Positions 48,400 to 59,815 of a stretch of 64,000 bases of DNA are shown here, one piece after another (the stretch's first letter is position 1; each line of letters begins with the position of its first letter). A program made the position numbers and the translations under genes. This DNA comes from Serilophus lunatus (lineage: Eukaryota; Chordata; Aves; Passeriformes; Eurylaimidae): assembly GCA_013399895.1 (NCBI GenBank), contig VXBA01005490.1:329541-393540 (forward strand). Reading direction: 5' to 3'. The notes under the pieces were generated by a model. The model was not told where the DNA came from and made no database searches. It saw nothing but the letters and a program-made list of their open reading frames with translations.

Positions 48400-50466
48400 T
48401 AACTAGTTTAATATTTAAAAATAATTCCGTATTATGAACCTAAATATTTAAACCTCAACCATTTTACATCAGTAACTCAATAATGTGTAGCTACACTGAA
48501 ATCAGGAACATCTTGCACAAAAACAGACATTTGCCTGTGTGTTTGAATAAGCAGATATTTATTAGTTCTAAATTATATATTCAGTTTTGTAAAATACTGG
48601 TTTGCCTTTAATATGATCTTACAAGGATTATACAGGTACATTTAGAATATATAGGAATAAAAAAGTACATATGTATTAATTCCCTGGTTTTTCCCCATTC
48701 ATATTAAGAAGTGAAACAAGCTATGGGGAGGGAAAATAATCAATCTCCTTTTTCTAACAGAGAAATGCTTATCTCATTGCATACCTTATGAAGGAAGAAA
48801 AAAGTCTTATTGAAGACAGCTTATAGGAAGAGGAAACAATAGGTTTCCTCACAGAAATTGCTTGAGATATTTAAGTCAGTTAAGATCTCTTGGCACAAGT
48901 TCAAATCATAAAGTGCAATCCATGAACACCTATGCACCTTGCCAGTTCCAGCCCACTTCCACAAGCAACTGGGGAATCTTTATTGTTGCAAAGTGGTCAA
49001 GGAACAAGGAGTGGAGCACGTGTAATCATCTACCTCTGTTGGCACTGTGATAATTTTATTTTGACTTTGGTGTAGGGAATTCTATTTGGTGATGTAAGGG
49101 AAGGTTTTGAAGATTGCTTGATGAATGTATATTCTAATGGTAACTCAGTTAATAATCGCAGTGAAAGAGTTTTCATTTCAAGGATATCTATAGCTCAGGA
49201 GTAGAGAGGCTATACACCATCACAGTAAATCTCTGATGTCCTAACAGGCCAAATTTCCATTTCCTTCTTTGGTGGCTGTCTAAATTCCTGTGGGATAATC
49301 CAGATAATTCAAATTTTATTCAAGTACAAGTAATAATGCTTCAAAAAAGATCTAAAAAAACCCCAGATAAAAACCAGAGTCATAAAGCAATCTGAAAATG
49401 TGTTAAATCTGTGGGGCTATTCTACAGAACAACATCTACATCTCAAACTATCTGAAGACCACTTCTAATGGAGAAATGTCTGCTGCAATACTTGAATTGA
49501 AAAATACTCGATATACAATTTTGTAGACTACATTACAAAACATTTTGGGGAAAAAAAAAAGCCTTTGAAAGACTACAGAGTGTAAACTGAGTAATAGTGA
49601 GATGGCAAGATGACTGATGAAGAACATAAAAACTGAAGCGCAATTCTAATAATGGAGAAAAGTTAGGAACATAAGACTTGATGTAGTTAAAACTATTTAT
49701 TATGTACGTAGCAAAGAATGATATCTAGTGAAATTTGTACTTGGCACTGAAGTCACCAGAACCCTTAGCTGCATCAGCATTATGGTCCCCAGTGAAATTC
49801 AATATAAGCAATACAATGTGCACTGACAGGAATGATCTGAACCACATATAAATTAGTTTGTCACAATTATCTAACCATTTAGAATATTTTGATTTTAATG
49901 TCAATACTTCTGCGGGTCATTACATGAGTAGGCCATATAAAAAGATAAAGACATGCACAAAAAGCATCTTATACAATGAAACTTCTATCTATACTATCTT
50001 TATTCACTATATAATATTAGATTAGGCCTTCACTTGGAATGTCATATTGTTTGCCCCACCCCGAATAAAACATAACAAAATCAGATGTGACTCTGAGAAG
50101 CTTAGAGGCACAGAGGTGTTCATGTGAAAACCACAGTAAAAATGCCTAGCTGGGATGTGATATTGGCTGTAACACAGAAAATGAACAGGTAGAGAAGGTG
50201 AATCATTTATATATTTTCACAACTCAAACACATACCTGATGAAACTGAAGAGCAATAATTTTTAAAAATAAACATATATATCTTGTGATAAAGGCTTAGC
50301 ATGAATTTCACTTTTGAAAAGAAGTAGAGCCTTAATGGTGGAAATATATCCTGATCTTTAATTACGGGAGGTTTAAAATGAAAGCTTCCTCCCCAGGCAG
50401 TGTTATTCCATATTCATCCACTATGCGGGTTCTTGCATTTTCCTTTGAAAAGTCTCAGCCGGCATC

Positions 50467-50950
50467 ATTGAATCATTTCGTTGGAAAAGACCTCTTAAGA
50501 TCACGGAGTAAAACCACAAACCCAGCACTGCCATGTTCACCAATAAACCATGTCCCTATGTGCCACATCCACACATCTTTTAAATACCTACAGGGATGGT
50601 GATCATCACTTCCCTGGGCGGCTTGTTCCAATCCTTCCTGTGAAGAATTTTTCCCTAGTATCCTGTCTAAATCTTCCCTGGCCCAACTTGAGACAGTTTC
50701 TTCTTGCTCTGTTGCTTTTTACTTGGGAGAAGGGGCTGACCCTCCCCCGCCTACAATGTACTTTCAGGTACACTTATAGAGAGCAGTAAGGTCGCTCCGA
50801 GCCTCCTTTTCTCCAAGCTAAACAACCTCAGCTTCCTCAGCCAATCCTCATAAGAGCTGTGCTCCAAATCCTTCACCAGTCTTGTTGCCCTTCTCTGGGC
50901 ATGCTCCAGAACCCTCAGATAAAACACTGGCCTTATGCAGGCTAGATTAA
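50467..50950 (-). mobile_element. CR1 LINE, strongly 5'-truncated
   Basis: A minus-strand CR1 with its 3' UTR at the left ('ttggaaaagacctcttaaga'), then the ORF2 C-terminus in reverse. The open part reads 'VLEHAQRRATRLVKDLEHSS' and 'KLRLFSLEKRRLG'. Around 50920 the text jumps to a more upstream CR1 segment ('cttatgcaggctag'), suggesting an internal deletion. Old, with mismatches throughout. Confidence 0.9.
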
Positions 50951-52249
50951 TGATTGAGGGATGCTTTATTTTTATGTACACGCTGTAAGACATTAGGTCC
51001 ATGTTTTTCAGATTGATCTTGCCATAGTTCTCCAAAATAAAAAAGAATCTCACAAAATCCACAGGCATTTAAGGTTAAGCTACAGTGTAATACTTCATTT
51101 ATTTGACTAAAAAAACTCCAAACACTGCTTGTGTGGGAGACCTGGGAAGTAGTACCTTTTATTTCTATTTTCATTTAAAAATAACAACAGTAAACTCAAA
51201 GAAACAACGATGATAATAATACAAGTAACTACATAGTCTGTTTTGTGCAGTACATTTCTTTCTCCATGTTCTGTAAGTGAAGGGTTGCTATTTACAGTAT
51301 GATCCAAGTCTGCTTTTCAGAAGACAGCTCAACTTGGCTGGGCAGCTTTCAGTTGCTACTGGAAATATGTCACTTATTAGGAACAGAGGGGTTGTTTATC
51401 ACTGTCTCAAGGGTTGCTTTGGCTGAGGCGAAGAAACAGCTCAGTTATATAATGGAAAGAGCTGGGTCAAAGGATAAGAAATTTATGTAGTGTGTACTCG
51501 AGACTCTGGCAGTGCAGACTCAGTTTCTCATGTATTTTGCACAGAGAGCGAGTGATACCACAGTTATATAACTCTTCCCATCCATCTCCAAAACCACCTC
51601 AGAGATATGGTGGAGGCTGGAGTCACAATTAAGAAACTCTCCGCAAACCTTTCAGACAAGAGAAAAAGATTTATCATTCCTCTTGCTTCTTTCACCCACC
51701 GTGCCGCTGCTGACAGCATTCAGTCTGGCTACCCAGACACATCATGCAGACACAGTTCAAACCCTTTGTCACAAACTAGAATTACCATCTCTAATGGAGA
51801 CCTATATGGGTGCTGAACATCATCGTTTCTTTAGTCCTCACCAGTGTTAACGAGGGAGTACTCCTTCCCATAAACTCAGCTCTGATTTCTGGTGAAACAG
51901 CAGAAAGGAACTCAGTCCTGTGTGCTTTATGGATACCACCTCACTGGGTACCGCACGGTATTTCAGCAAGTGAGGGACAATTACAAAAAGTTGAACCCGT
52001 GTTTCCACCTGCTTGTGTCAATGTTAGAGGTCCAAGTTCAGGGTAAGCAAAACAGCAAGTTCTATCACAAGGAACGAAAAAAAAAAAAAGTATCCAGAAT
52101 CTTCTTAAAACTTCTCCGTGTTCTAGTTGCCATTATCAAGGGCATCCTTCGGATGAAATGTTTAATTAAGCATGGAACTTTCAAGCACGAACTCAAATAT
52201 TATAATAACAAGCCAGTAAACAAATACTGGTAAATCAGCACTTCACTCT
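50951..52249. other. unassigned sequence upstream of CpG island
   Basis: No recognised gene. Short open frames at 51299-51490, 51607-51816 and 51892-52233 show no family resemblance. An A run lies at 52077-52088. It could hold distal promoter elements for the island that follows. Confidence 0.4.
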
Positions 52250-52626
52250 AATTACCAAACCCAGAAACTGGCTCCGGACCGCGGGGACCTCGATTCGTTA
52301 TCGGGGGAAGGCGGGACGGCGGATGGGGCCCCTTCACGAGGCAGACGGGGGGGGCCCCGGTTCCCTCCCCGCGGGGGCAGAGGCCGCCCCAGCACCTGTT
52401 GCGCCGCCGCTTGGCCGCGAGAGAGGGGGCAGCGGCGGGGGCCGCCCCGGCTCGCCTCCTTCCCCACCGACAACTTCCCGGGGCGTAAACGGCCGCGCCA
52501 GGTGCCGCCCTCGCCGTGATGGGACGGCGGGCGTGGGAGGGAGGGGGGAGTGGAGAGGCGCAGCCCGAGCTGGCAGCGCGGCCGCCGAGTTGCGGGCGGG
52601 GAAGGTGCTGCTGTGTGAGCGCGGGC

Positions 52627-52627
52627 C
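52627..52627. other. single unresolved base (N)
   Basis: One N inside the CpG island, with no repeated flanks visible. Confidence 0.9.
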
Positions 52628-52733
52628 NCCACGGCCCCGGATTGTTTAGTCCTTGGGAAGCTGGTCTGGGTCCAGGTTTTTCTTTGATCCTTTTTTTTTT
52701 TTTTTTTACCGGTTTTGGGGGGGGTTTTTTTTT

Positions 52734-53179
52734 NNNNNNNNNNNNNNNNNNNNNNNNNNNNNNNNNNNNNNNNNNNNNNNNNNNNNNNNNNNNNNNNNNN
52801 NNNNNNNNNNNNNNNNNNNNNNNNNNNNNNNNNNNNNNNNNNNNNNNNNNNNNNNNNNNNNNNNNNNNNNNNNNNNNNNNNNNNNNNNNNNNNNNNNNNN
52901 NNNNNNNNNNNNNNNNNNNNNNNNNNNNNNNNNNNNNNNNNNNNNNNNNNNNNNNNNNNNNNNNNNNNNNNNNNNNNNNNNNNNNNNNNNNNNNNNNNNN
53001 NNNNNNNNNNNNNNNNNNNNNNNNNNNNNNNNNNNNNNNNNNNNNNNNNNNNNNNNNNNNNNNNNNNNNNNNNNNNNNNNNNNNNNNNNNNNNNNNNNNN
53101 NNNNNNNNNNNNNNNNNNNNNNNNNNNNNNNNNNNNNNNNNNNNNNNNNNNNNNNNNNNNNNNNNNNNNNNNNNNNNNN
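52734..53179. other. assembly gap (446 Ns) in CpG island
   Basis: 446 Ns, preceded by homopolymer-heavy sequence (a run of 17 Ts, then 8 Gs, then 9 Ts, 52691-52733) that does not match the GC-rich surroundings and may be unreliable contig-end sequence. The gap probably hides part of the promoter or first exon. Confidence 0.99.
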
Positions 53180-53394
53180 CCGCTGCGCGGCCCGGGGCAG
53201 GGCGGAGGCGGGCGGCCGCCCGGCCGGCGCGCAACGGAGCTGGGCTGAGCCCTGCTCTCCTTTGCTCTGCTCTCCCTCTCCTCCCCTCTCCTGCCGCCTG
53301 CAGGGCAGCCCCGCGCCGCGGAGGGAGCGCGGCCCTGCGCGGGGGGCGGCCGGCGGAGCGGGGCGGCCGGCGGGGCTCTGCCCGCCGGCTCCGG

Positions 53395-53395
53395 N
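53395..53395. other. single unresolved base (N)
   Basis: One N at the right edge of the CpG island. The GC content falls sharply directly after it, so it may be a join between contigs. Confidence 0.9.
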
Positions 53396-56300
53396 CGACT
53401 GGCGCACCTTTGTACTCTAAATGCTCTCGGGGGGATGGGGGATGTGGGTTTTTATGTCTGTGCGTGAATGAGTGGTATTTTGTGCGGGCTGGAAACGAGC
53501 TAATCCTGCATAGGAAATGAGAATTACTTTCAACTTTCAAGTGTACCTGAAATGTTTAGAAAACTCTCAAATGCAAGTTCCCCTGGGCTGGGGCTGCGCA
53601 GAAATGGAGAAAGACTCCTTTCATAGAGCAAGGGCAGCTTCGGGGTGTGTAATTTGCTTAGCCTCTGAACTCCATATGATTTACATTATTCAGATTTTTA
53701 AGCGCCTTTCCTCTTGATCTTCTATTATGAAGTCATTTTAAAGAATATTTTACAAACTGTAACGTTATATGCTGCATGAAACCACACTTAGTGTAGAATA
53801 TCTAAAATTAAGGCTGTTAGCAAACATTCATGGAAACCCTGGTGTTTAATGTACAGGGCCGGCGGGGGTGGGGAGCATGTGTTTGAAAAATTTAGTACTT
53901 TGCATGTCATCCAGAACAAGCTTTCTCCATGGGCACAAACCAACAAGAAAGGCCAAGCTGGGAGCTCTCAAAACTCTCTGAACTGTAATGAAATAAAGCA
54001 GAAACGCAAATTTGAGGCTAATTCAGTTGTCTCAACTTTGAACTTGGGACTCCCCAGATAAAATATGCTAGGTCATATCATGTAATAGAAAGCAAAGTTT
54101 CAGAGACCTCTGCAAGTGTTCTGTGAAGGGATAGAATATGCAGTGAACTGACAAATTTAGAAGGGGAGATTAATACTGCAGTGGCCTGTTAATGTGATGA
54201 TATATGGCACCTGCAGTCTGCCGGATCTGCTGATCAAAGAGCAGCATGGGGATCAATCTCTAATCAGAGCAACTGTGAAGGGCCAGAGGAAAGTGATCAA
54301 AAGACTCAGAGACTCAGCTATTCTGACAGGAAGCCAATCAGACTTTGTGCACAGTACAGGAAATTATCTGCTCTGTGTGAGAAATCACTCACTTTCTACC
54401 CCTTCCCATCGTACCTGGTGTTTAAGGCACCAGTTTGTGACAAAATGCGTTGGCAATTATATACTAATGCCTCATGCTCTTATGCTGCCTCCTCTTAAAT
54501 TTGCATGGTGTCCATATGGAGCATATCAACACAGAGTATTGTCATTGCTTTGCTTTAACTTTGTCAGGACTGGAAGGAAACCTGCTATGCTGTCAGTCTG
54601 CTCTAAAGGGTTTGTTACAGGATAATGCAACTGGGCCCTGAAGGGACTCCAGGGTCCAACAATGGGAGCACGACAGTGTAAAAGGTAGATCATACAACAC
54701 AGAAGCAAAACTTATGTAAATAGGTGTAAGTACACAAACTAGATTCTGTTCACACATATCAGAGTTGCCTTAGGTCAGGCTTCTACTGGATTGCAATGCA
54801 ATTTAGCATGCTCTAAGTTAGTTACTACATCTTAGAATAAATCCAGAACCAGGAAAACTTTTATTTAAAAAAAGACCAAAACGTGCCCTAACACTTTACT
54901 ATGTGATAGTTTATACTTAGAAGTATTAATTTGCTTTATAGTTGTTCAACTGTAAAATTTAATTTAAAAATTAGCACAAGTTTAGGTATAGCTAAGTACC
55001 AACCCTTGACTTTTTTTAACTGATTTTAGTTATTTGGGGGATCAGTAACACTGGTCAAACCAGTTCTAACTTGATTTAATTAGAGTGATTTTTACACTGC
55101 TGCAATCTAAGGATTGTATAGCTTTTAGCTAGAGGCAGGTTAAAACTCCCTGGAGTATGAGAATGAGATATTACTGTTCACATGCCAAATAATCTCTGGT
55201 CAGGAGAAGGGGAGACTTTTTTACTCACACAGTCTACAAATAAAAATTCTGTCCTCAACTTGTAAAAGTGCTCAATGGCCAAGAAGTTTTGCAGTAGAAT
55301 GGATTACAGTGTTACTCAGCGGCACAGGAGTACTGTGGTTATTGCTTCAAGGTGATACTGAAGATGTCTATGACCAGTTATTAATTCCGTGAGACTACTT
55401 GTGTTACAAAGGGTAAGCATGTGCTTAAAGATTAATTTGTTCATAGCTGGTATTTACTTACTTATTAGCCAAATTATTATTAACTTCAAAATTACAATTT
55501 GACTCAATTTATTTGCTAATTTTAGACATAAGGAGCTTTCTCGTTTCTGCTGCATAGTGAATGTCATATTAGGTGGCAATTCTTAGGGTAAATATTTCTT
55601 TGTAATTGTAAATGAAATAGTTTTAGAACACAGTGTTTTGCTGTTGCCTCCTGGAAATTCAGTGTGTTGGTTGTTGCAGGGTTAGGGTTAGCCCAATTTG
55701 AAACCACTTAAAACTTGCCTCCATGTTTTGATTTGCCTGCCCTCTGTTATAGTGAGATTTTCTTTAAGAACAGGTTTTATTTGTAAGTCTGATTGATGTT
55801 AAGGGGTTTTATGTGGTTTCCTTGAAAAATCCTATTTATCTCTAATGATTTTATTTTATTCAACTGAGTAAATATTCATCTGGAGGATAAAAGAAGTTTA
55901 TGCAACAATTTTTGGGGAAGTAAAGTAGCAGTAAATGGTGCATGTAGTGGTGGCTCCCATTTGTCTGGATGGATTTTATTTCTACAATTTTTTGTCATGT
56001 TGAAATGCAGATTATGCTTTGAAGGGTTTTTCATACTTAGGTGGCTTTATCATTTCTGTTATGGTTGTCTGATATATTTATTACTATTTTCCCATATTGA
56101 AATAGAGAGTCAAGAAAAATTGATTGCTCAGTTTCTTTTGAGGAACAAAACTAAATCTTTTGTGTATGGAATTTGATTACTTGGATGGCTTACTTATTTC
56201 TCCTTTGTATTGTAGTTCATTTCATTTCATTTACATCTACTTTTCAGTGCTGTTTTTAGTGTAGCATCTTCATCTTGTTTCTGTAGTTTCAGCAACTTTT

Positions 56301-59090
56301 GAAGGAGCTACTGGTAGATTGCACCTGCTTGTGTGATACTATTAGGTTAATACAGCTTTGATTACAGCATGAAATGGCAGGAGAATCTAAATTCTATTTT
56401 CTTGGCTTAGAACAATATGCAATAAATGTTTAAAGTAACTTTGGTAAGCTATCAGCTGTTATGTTTTCTATGAGAAATATGGGGATGTCTCCACAGAAAA
56501 AATGTTGCCATAAGCAATGGCATGTATGGCTTATGTGGCATGTACATGTAAAATGTAGTAATGAATGACTTCAGAAGGCCAAGAATCTCAGGTCAGTCAA
56601 CTCACCAGGGTCAGCTAGAAGTACTAACTTTCTTGCAGTCAGTTTCAGGTATGAATGAACAGCAGTAAATAGAGTTGCTGAAGTATGTCTTGGGAAACAA
56701 AAGCAGCTACTTGATTTCTGTCAATCCTGTAGCACAGGCAATGTACCAGTCGTGATCTGTTTTTCACAGATCTTAATGTCTTTGGGTTTTTTGTGGGTTT
56801 GTTTCTTCCCCCATATGAACAGAAACTGTTAATAATACATTTTGCTAACAGACTGCTTTACAATTTATTTCTTAAATCTTCTGAAATAGGTTAGATTTAT
56901 TTAGCTCAAAAGAACCCCTGCAGCAGGTCCCCTTGAGACAGAGTTTGAGACTTGCATATCTCAGGCCATCCTTGGGAAGGTTGGTGGATACAGCTGGAAC
57001 TGAGTGAGTAGTTGAAGTGCCAGGTGAACCTTCTCAACACCTCGTTGTGTGCATGGCCTGACATGTCTCCTCAGAACCACCTAAAGGGTTCCCTGATTTA
57101 TATATCTCCAAAGGGAACTTCCAGCTTGTTCAGGGACAGGGACGGCATCACAACAAAGAGTTTCTGATTAAGTCACTTTAACTTACACTGAACACCTGAA
57201 AAAGGTGGGGATGTCCAAGTGATGCAAGACATTGAATGTTTGCAGATGGGAATGTCAGTGTTTCTGCCTGAATGCAGTCATTTGACTGCAAAATTATCTC
57301 TTATAAATTAACACATTATAATGGTGAGATGCTGCTTCGGCTGAATCTTTTCAAATTGAAGAGTGCCAGTGCAGCCTGTTGATTACTGCTGGGTAGCAGA
57401 AGTTCTCTTCATTTTGAGAAGATAAGGAAATATAAAATATGAGCATGTGTCATCTAAAGGGAAACTTGATGGTGATGCAATTCTTTTCAAGCATAATCTA
57501 TTTTTATTTAGTCCAGTACTTGTTTTGAAAAGTTTAAAAGCCCTTTTCCTAGAGAATGATGAATTACAGCATATCCTCTTTTGACTTTAAGCAGAAGATT
57601 GTGGCAAATTAGGGAAGTTGTTCAACACTACAATAAATTGCAGAAGAAGAAAGCTTTTAAAACTGTTCTTTGTAATTCACTTCTGATGTATTGTCTGCCA
57701 TTCAACAGAGTGCTGCTTGGGACTTTTCCTTAGTCCTGCAGCTTCCCTGAATTTCTTCTGTTAGGTAAAAGTAAGGGTTTTAAAAGCACAGCCCATTTGT
57801 TATTTGGCCCAAATATGTAGTCATTCCAATCTTCCTGTATATTTGTTAAGTATCTTGAACGGAATTTAATGTGGAGTCTTATTTTTGCATTAACTAGTTA
57901 TTATTAGGTCTCCAGATCAGAATTAACATGTTTGTCGTGTAGTTTAGGGGGTTTTAGTTTGCCTGTCAGTCAGACAGAGTTTTATAATGGAGAAGAAACA
58001 TGGGACATACCTTGAGGCAGTGACAGCTGTATGGCCAAAAAATGTATGTTGAACTTTGTCTTCACATAAACATGAAGTTTTTTGTATCTTGTAACTTCAT
58101 CCAAACCCTTTGAGTCTTAATTATTGCATAGTCAACATGAAACAGCAAAGTACTTGTTTGCATGAAACAGCAGTGGTTGTGCATTATAGCAGAGTGGTCT
58201 TTGGTTTTTTTTTTGTTTGTGTTAAGTAGTTGCTGATTTTGGTTTTTGCTATGTTTGGCAGTTCCTGATTGCTAGAAAGAGGATGTGCTGAGCAAGCCCA
58301 CTTCCCTTAGCTGGAAATGAGCCTCTTCAATTGCTTTATAGATAGCTCTTGGCTTCACCAAAGAGCCATGCCTTTGCTTTTTAGTCACAAAGTGTATTTC
58401 GTGGAAAATACACTTGCTAATGTGTAAGCATCTTAGAAATTGGCCTGTACATATGTAGTCTTTTGCAGAAAATTGTGTGACTTAGAAAATGTTACAGAAT
58501 AGAAAAGAGACATAGAATATAGTTCTTTTAGTAGCACTTAAGTATCTGTACAAGTGCTTTGTTTTTTCTGAGAAATTAGTTGTATATTAAAACATACTTA
58601 TCCCTGTCATTCTTTTTTGGGGCTAAGTTTTGCAACGTGTGTTTGAATGTGAAATGCTTTTATTCAAGTAAGTAACTGAAAATATGTATGTTATTGTGAA
58701 GCTAAAATATAAACCGGTGTTTTCAAGAGGTTTTCATAGATTGTAGGATGTTATTTTAAGGTGGCAGTGCCTGGAGAATTAGTTCGTGGCTTCATCTATA
58801 GAGGAATCCTCAGGCTAGGATGTCTATCTTCTGATCTTCTCTTCCTGATATCCTTCTACTGAGATTTTAAAAAACAGTGTTACATTGGGCTATTTGTGTT
58901 TAATTTCATGATCCTACAGCATACTAAGCATAACCTAATCAATTTGCACAGAAGTTGTTTGGCTGGGTGACACAAAGCTGGAATCCAGATGGTCAGGGAG
59001 AAAGTCTTACACACAGAGAGTATAAGAACTATTAAAGCAATGGATGTAAACACAAGGAGAGAGCCTGGCTAATTCCTTGGTCTTTTGCAG

Positions 59091-59347
59091 GCCTTCTGTA
59101 TTAGGATCTGCAAGGGCTCTCCTTTTTTGCTGAGTTTAATTAGTTCTCTTCCAAATATTCTACCTTTGCTGACTATGCCCACAGTTTTGGTCTTCATCAT
59201 TCACCTACATAGGCATGGCTGTACTTTTGCACTGGGCTTTGCACTGCTTGGCTGCTTGTCGCTGTGGGTGCCTCTGAACTCCTGCGAGTATGGCCACCCC
59301 CAACCTATGTTTTTACTGTGCTTTTACTTTTGCTTGCTTGACCATAG
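59091..59347 (+). other. candidate exon, unidentified
   Basis: A 257-base stretch open in one frame, preceded by 'ttccttggtcttttgcag' (good acceptor ending at 59090) and followed by 'ccatag' before 'gtgagc' (strong donor at 59348). The frame's stop codon is made by donor bases, so the exon itself is fully open. The peptide is rich in Leu, Phe and Cys with two hydrophobic stretches ('FLLSLISSLPNILPLL' near residue 12, 'FALGFALLGCLSLWVPL' near 48). I do not recognise it, and T-rich DNA favours such peptides. It could be a non-coding exon or chance. Confidence 0.2.
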
Positions 59348-59737
59348 GTGAGCTCGCTGCAACTGAAATGAAGAGAGCTCATTAGCTGTTTAGTTAGTCC
59401 TTTGAGGCATAGTATTATTATTTCACTGTGTGGCTGGTTTCATTCACACTGGGCTATTCTGAGACTATACAGGTTAACTCTGCAGTGTGCTTTTTTATTT
59501 TTTTTAAATTCTGTTTTCTTACTGTTATTTTCATATGCAGATGCTTAGAGCTGAGGAAAGGGAATATGAATTAACCTCCCTGCAATCCAATGCAATTCAG
59601 GCAGAAACAGAAATTAAATAAGAAAATGTTCAAAGGTTACTTCCCATGTAGTGGCATTCTTTTATAGTGGTGAGAATGAGAGAGTTGCAAGGGAATAATC
59701 AATAACATCTTTTTTCAGTGGCAATGTGCCTTTTTTG

Positions 59738-59815
59738 TGAATTAATCCTCATAAATTATTCATTAATCTTCCACTTTATGGTAAATTAATTCAAGGTATC
59801 ATTATAAACACAGAT
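59738..59815. promoter_or_regulatory. possible conserved AT-rich element
   Basis: A cluster of TAAT/ATTA cores: 'gaattaatcctcataaatta', 'ttcattaatcttccac', 'gtaaattaattcaagg'. Homeodomain proteins bind such cores, and clustered sites are typical of conserved vertebrate enhancers in introns. AT-rich DNA produces them by chance too. No cross-species evidence is available here. Confidence 0.2.

Larger units (their letters stand above)
39511..50466. other. long unassigned AT-rich region
   Basis: About 11 kb without a recognised interspersed repeat or gene. Two long open frames (45215-45793 and 47938-48399) and a T/G-rich tract (41784-41921) are listed separately. The absence of recognisable young repeats over 11 kb is mildly notable in a repeat-studded window. 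Confidence 0.45.
52250..53420. promoter_or_regulatory. CpG island, probable promoter and first exon
   Basis: Very GC-rich with abundant CpG on both sides of a gap. Sp1-type GC boxes are visible (GGGCGGGG at 52594-52601, GGGGCGG at about 53360). No TATA box. The base composition changes across it: the plus strand to the right (53.5-64 kb) is visibly rich in T and G, the usual signature of vertebrate introns transcribed rightwards. I therefore infer a plus-strand start within or near this island. Frames open on both strands give only low-complexity Arg/Pro/Ala peptides, so no protein start is called. Divergent transcription is possible. Confidence 0.65.

Noticed and set aside
52248..53540. Apparent 255-430 codon frames across the second gap
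   Set aside because: Open only because of 446 Ns and GC-rich flanks; the visible parts are low complexity.
55676..55694. Telomere-like 'gggttagggttag'
   Set aside because: Only about two repeat units; too short to be an interstitial telomere site and expected by chance in 64 kb.
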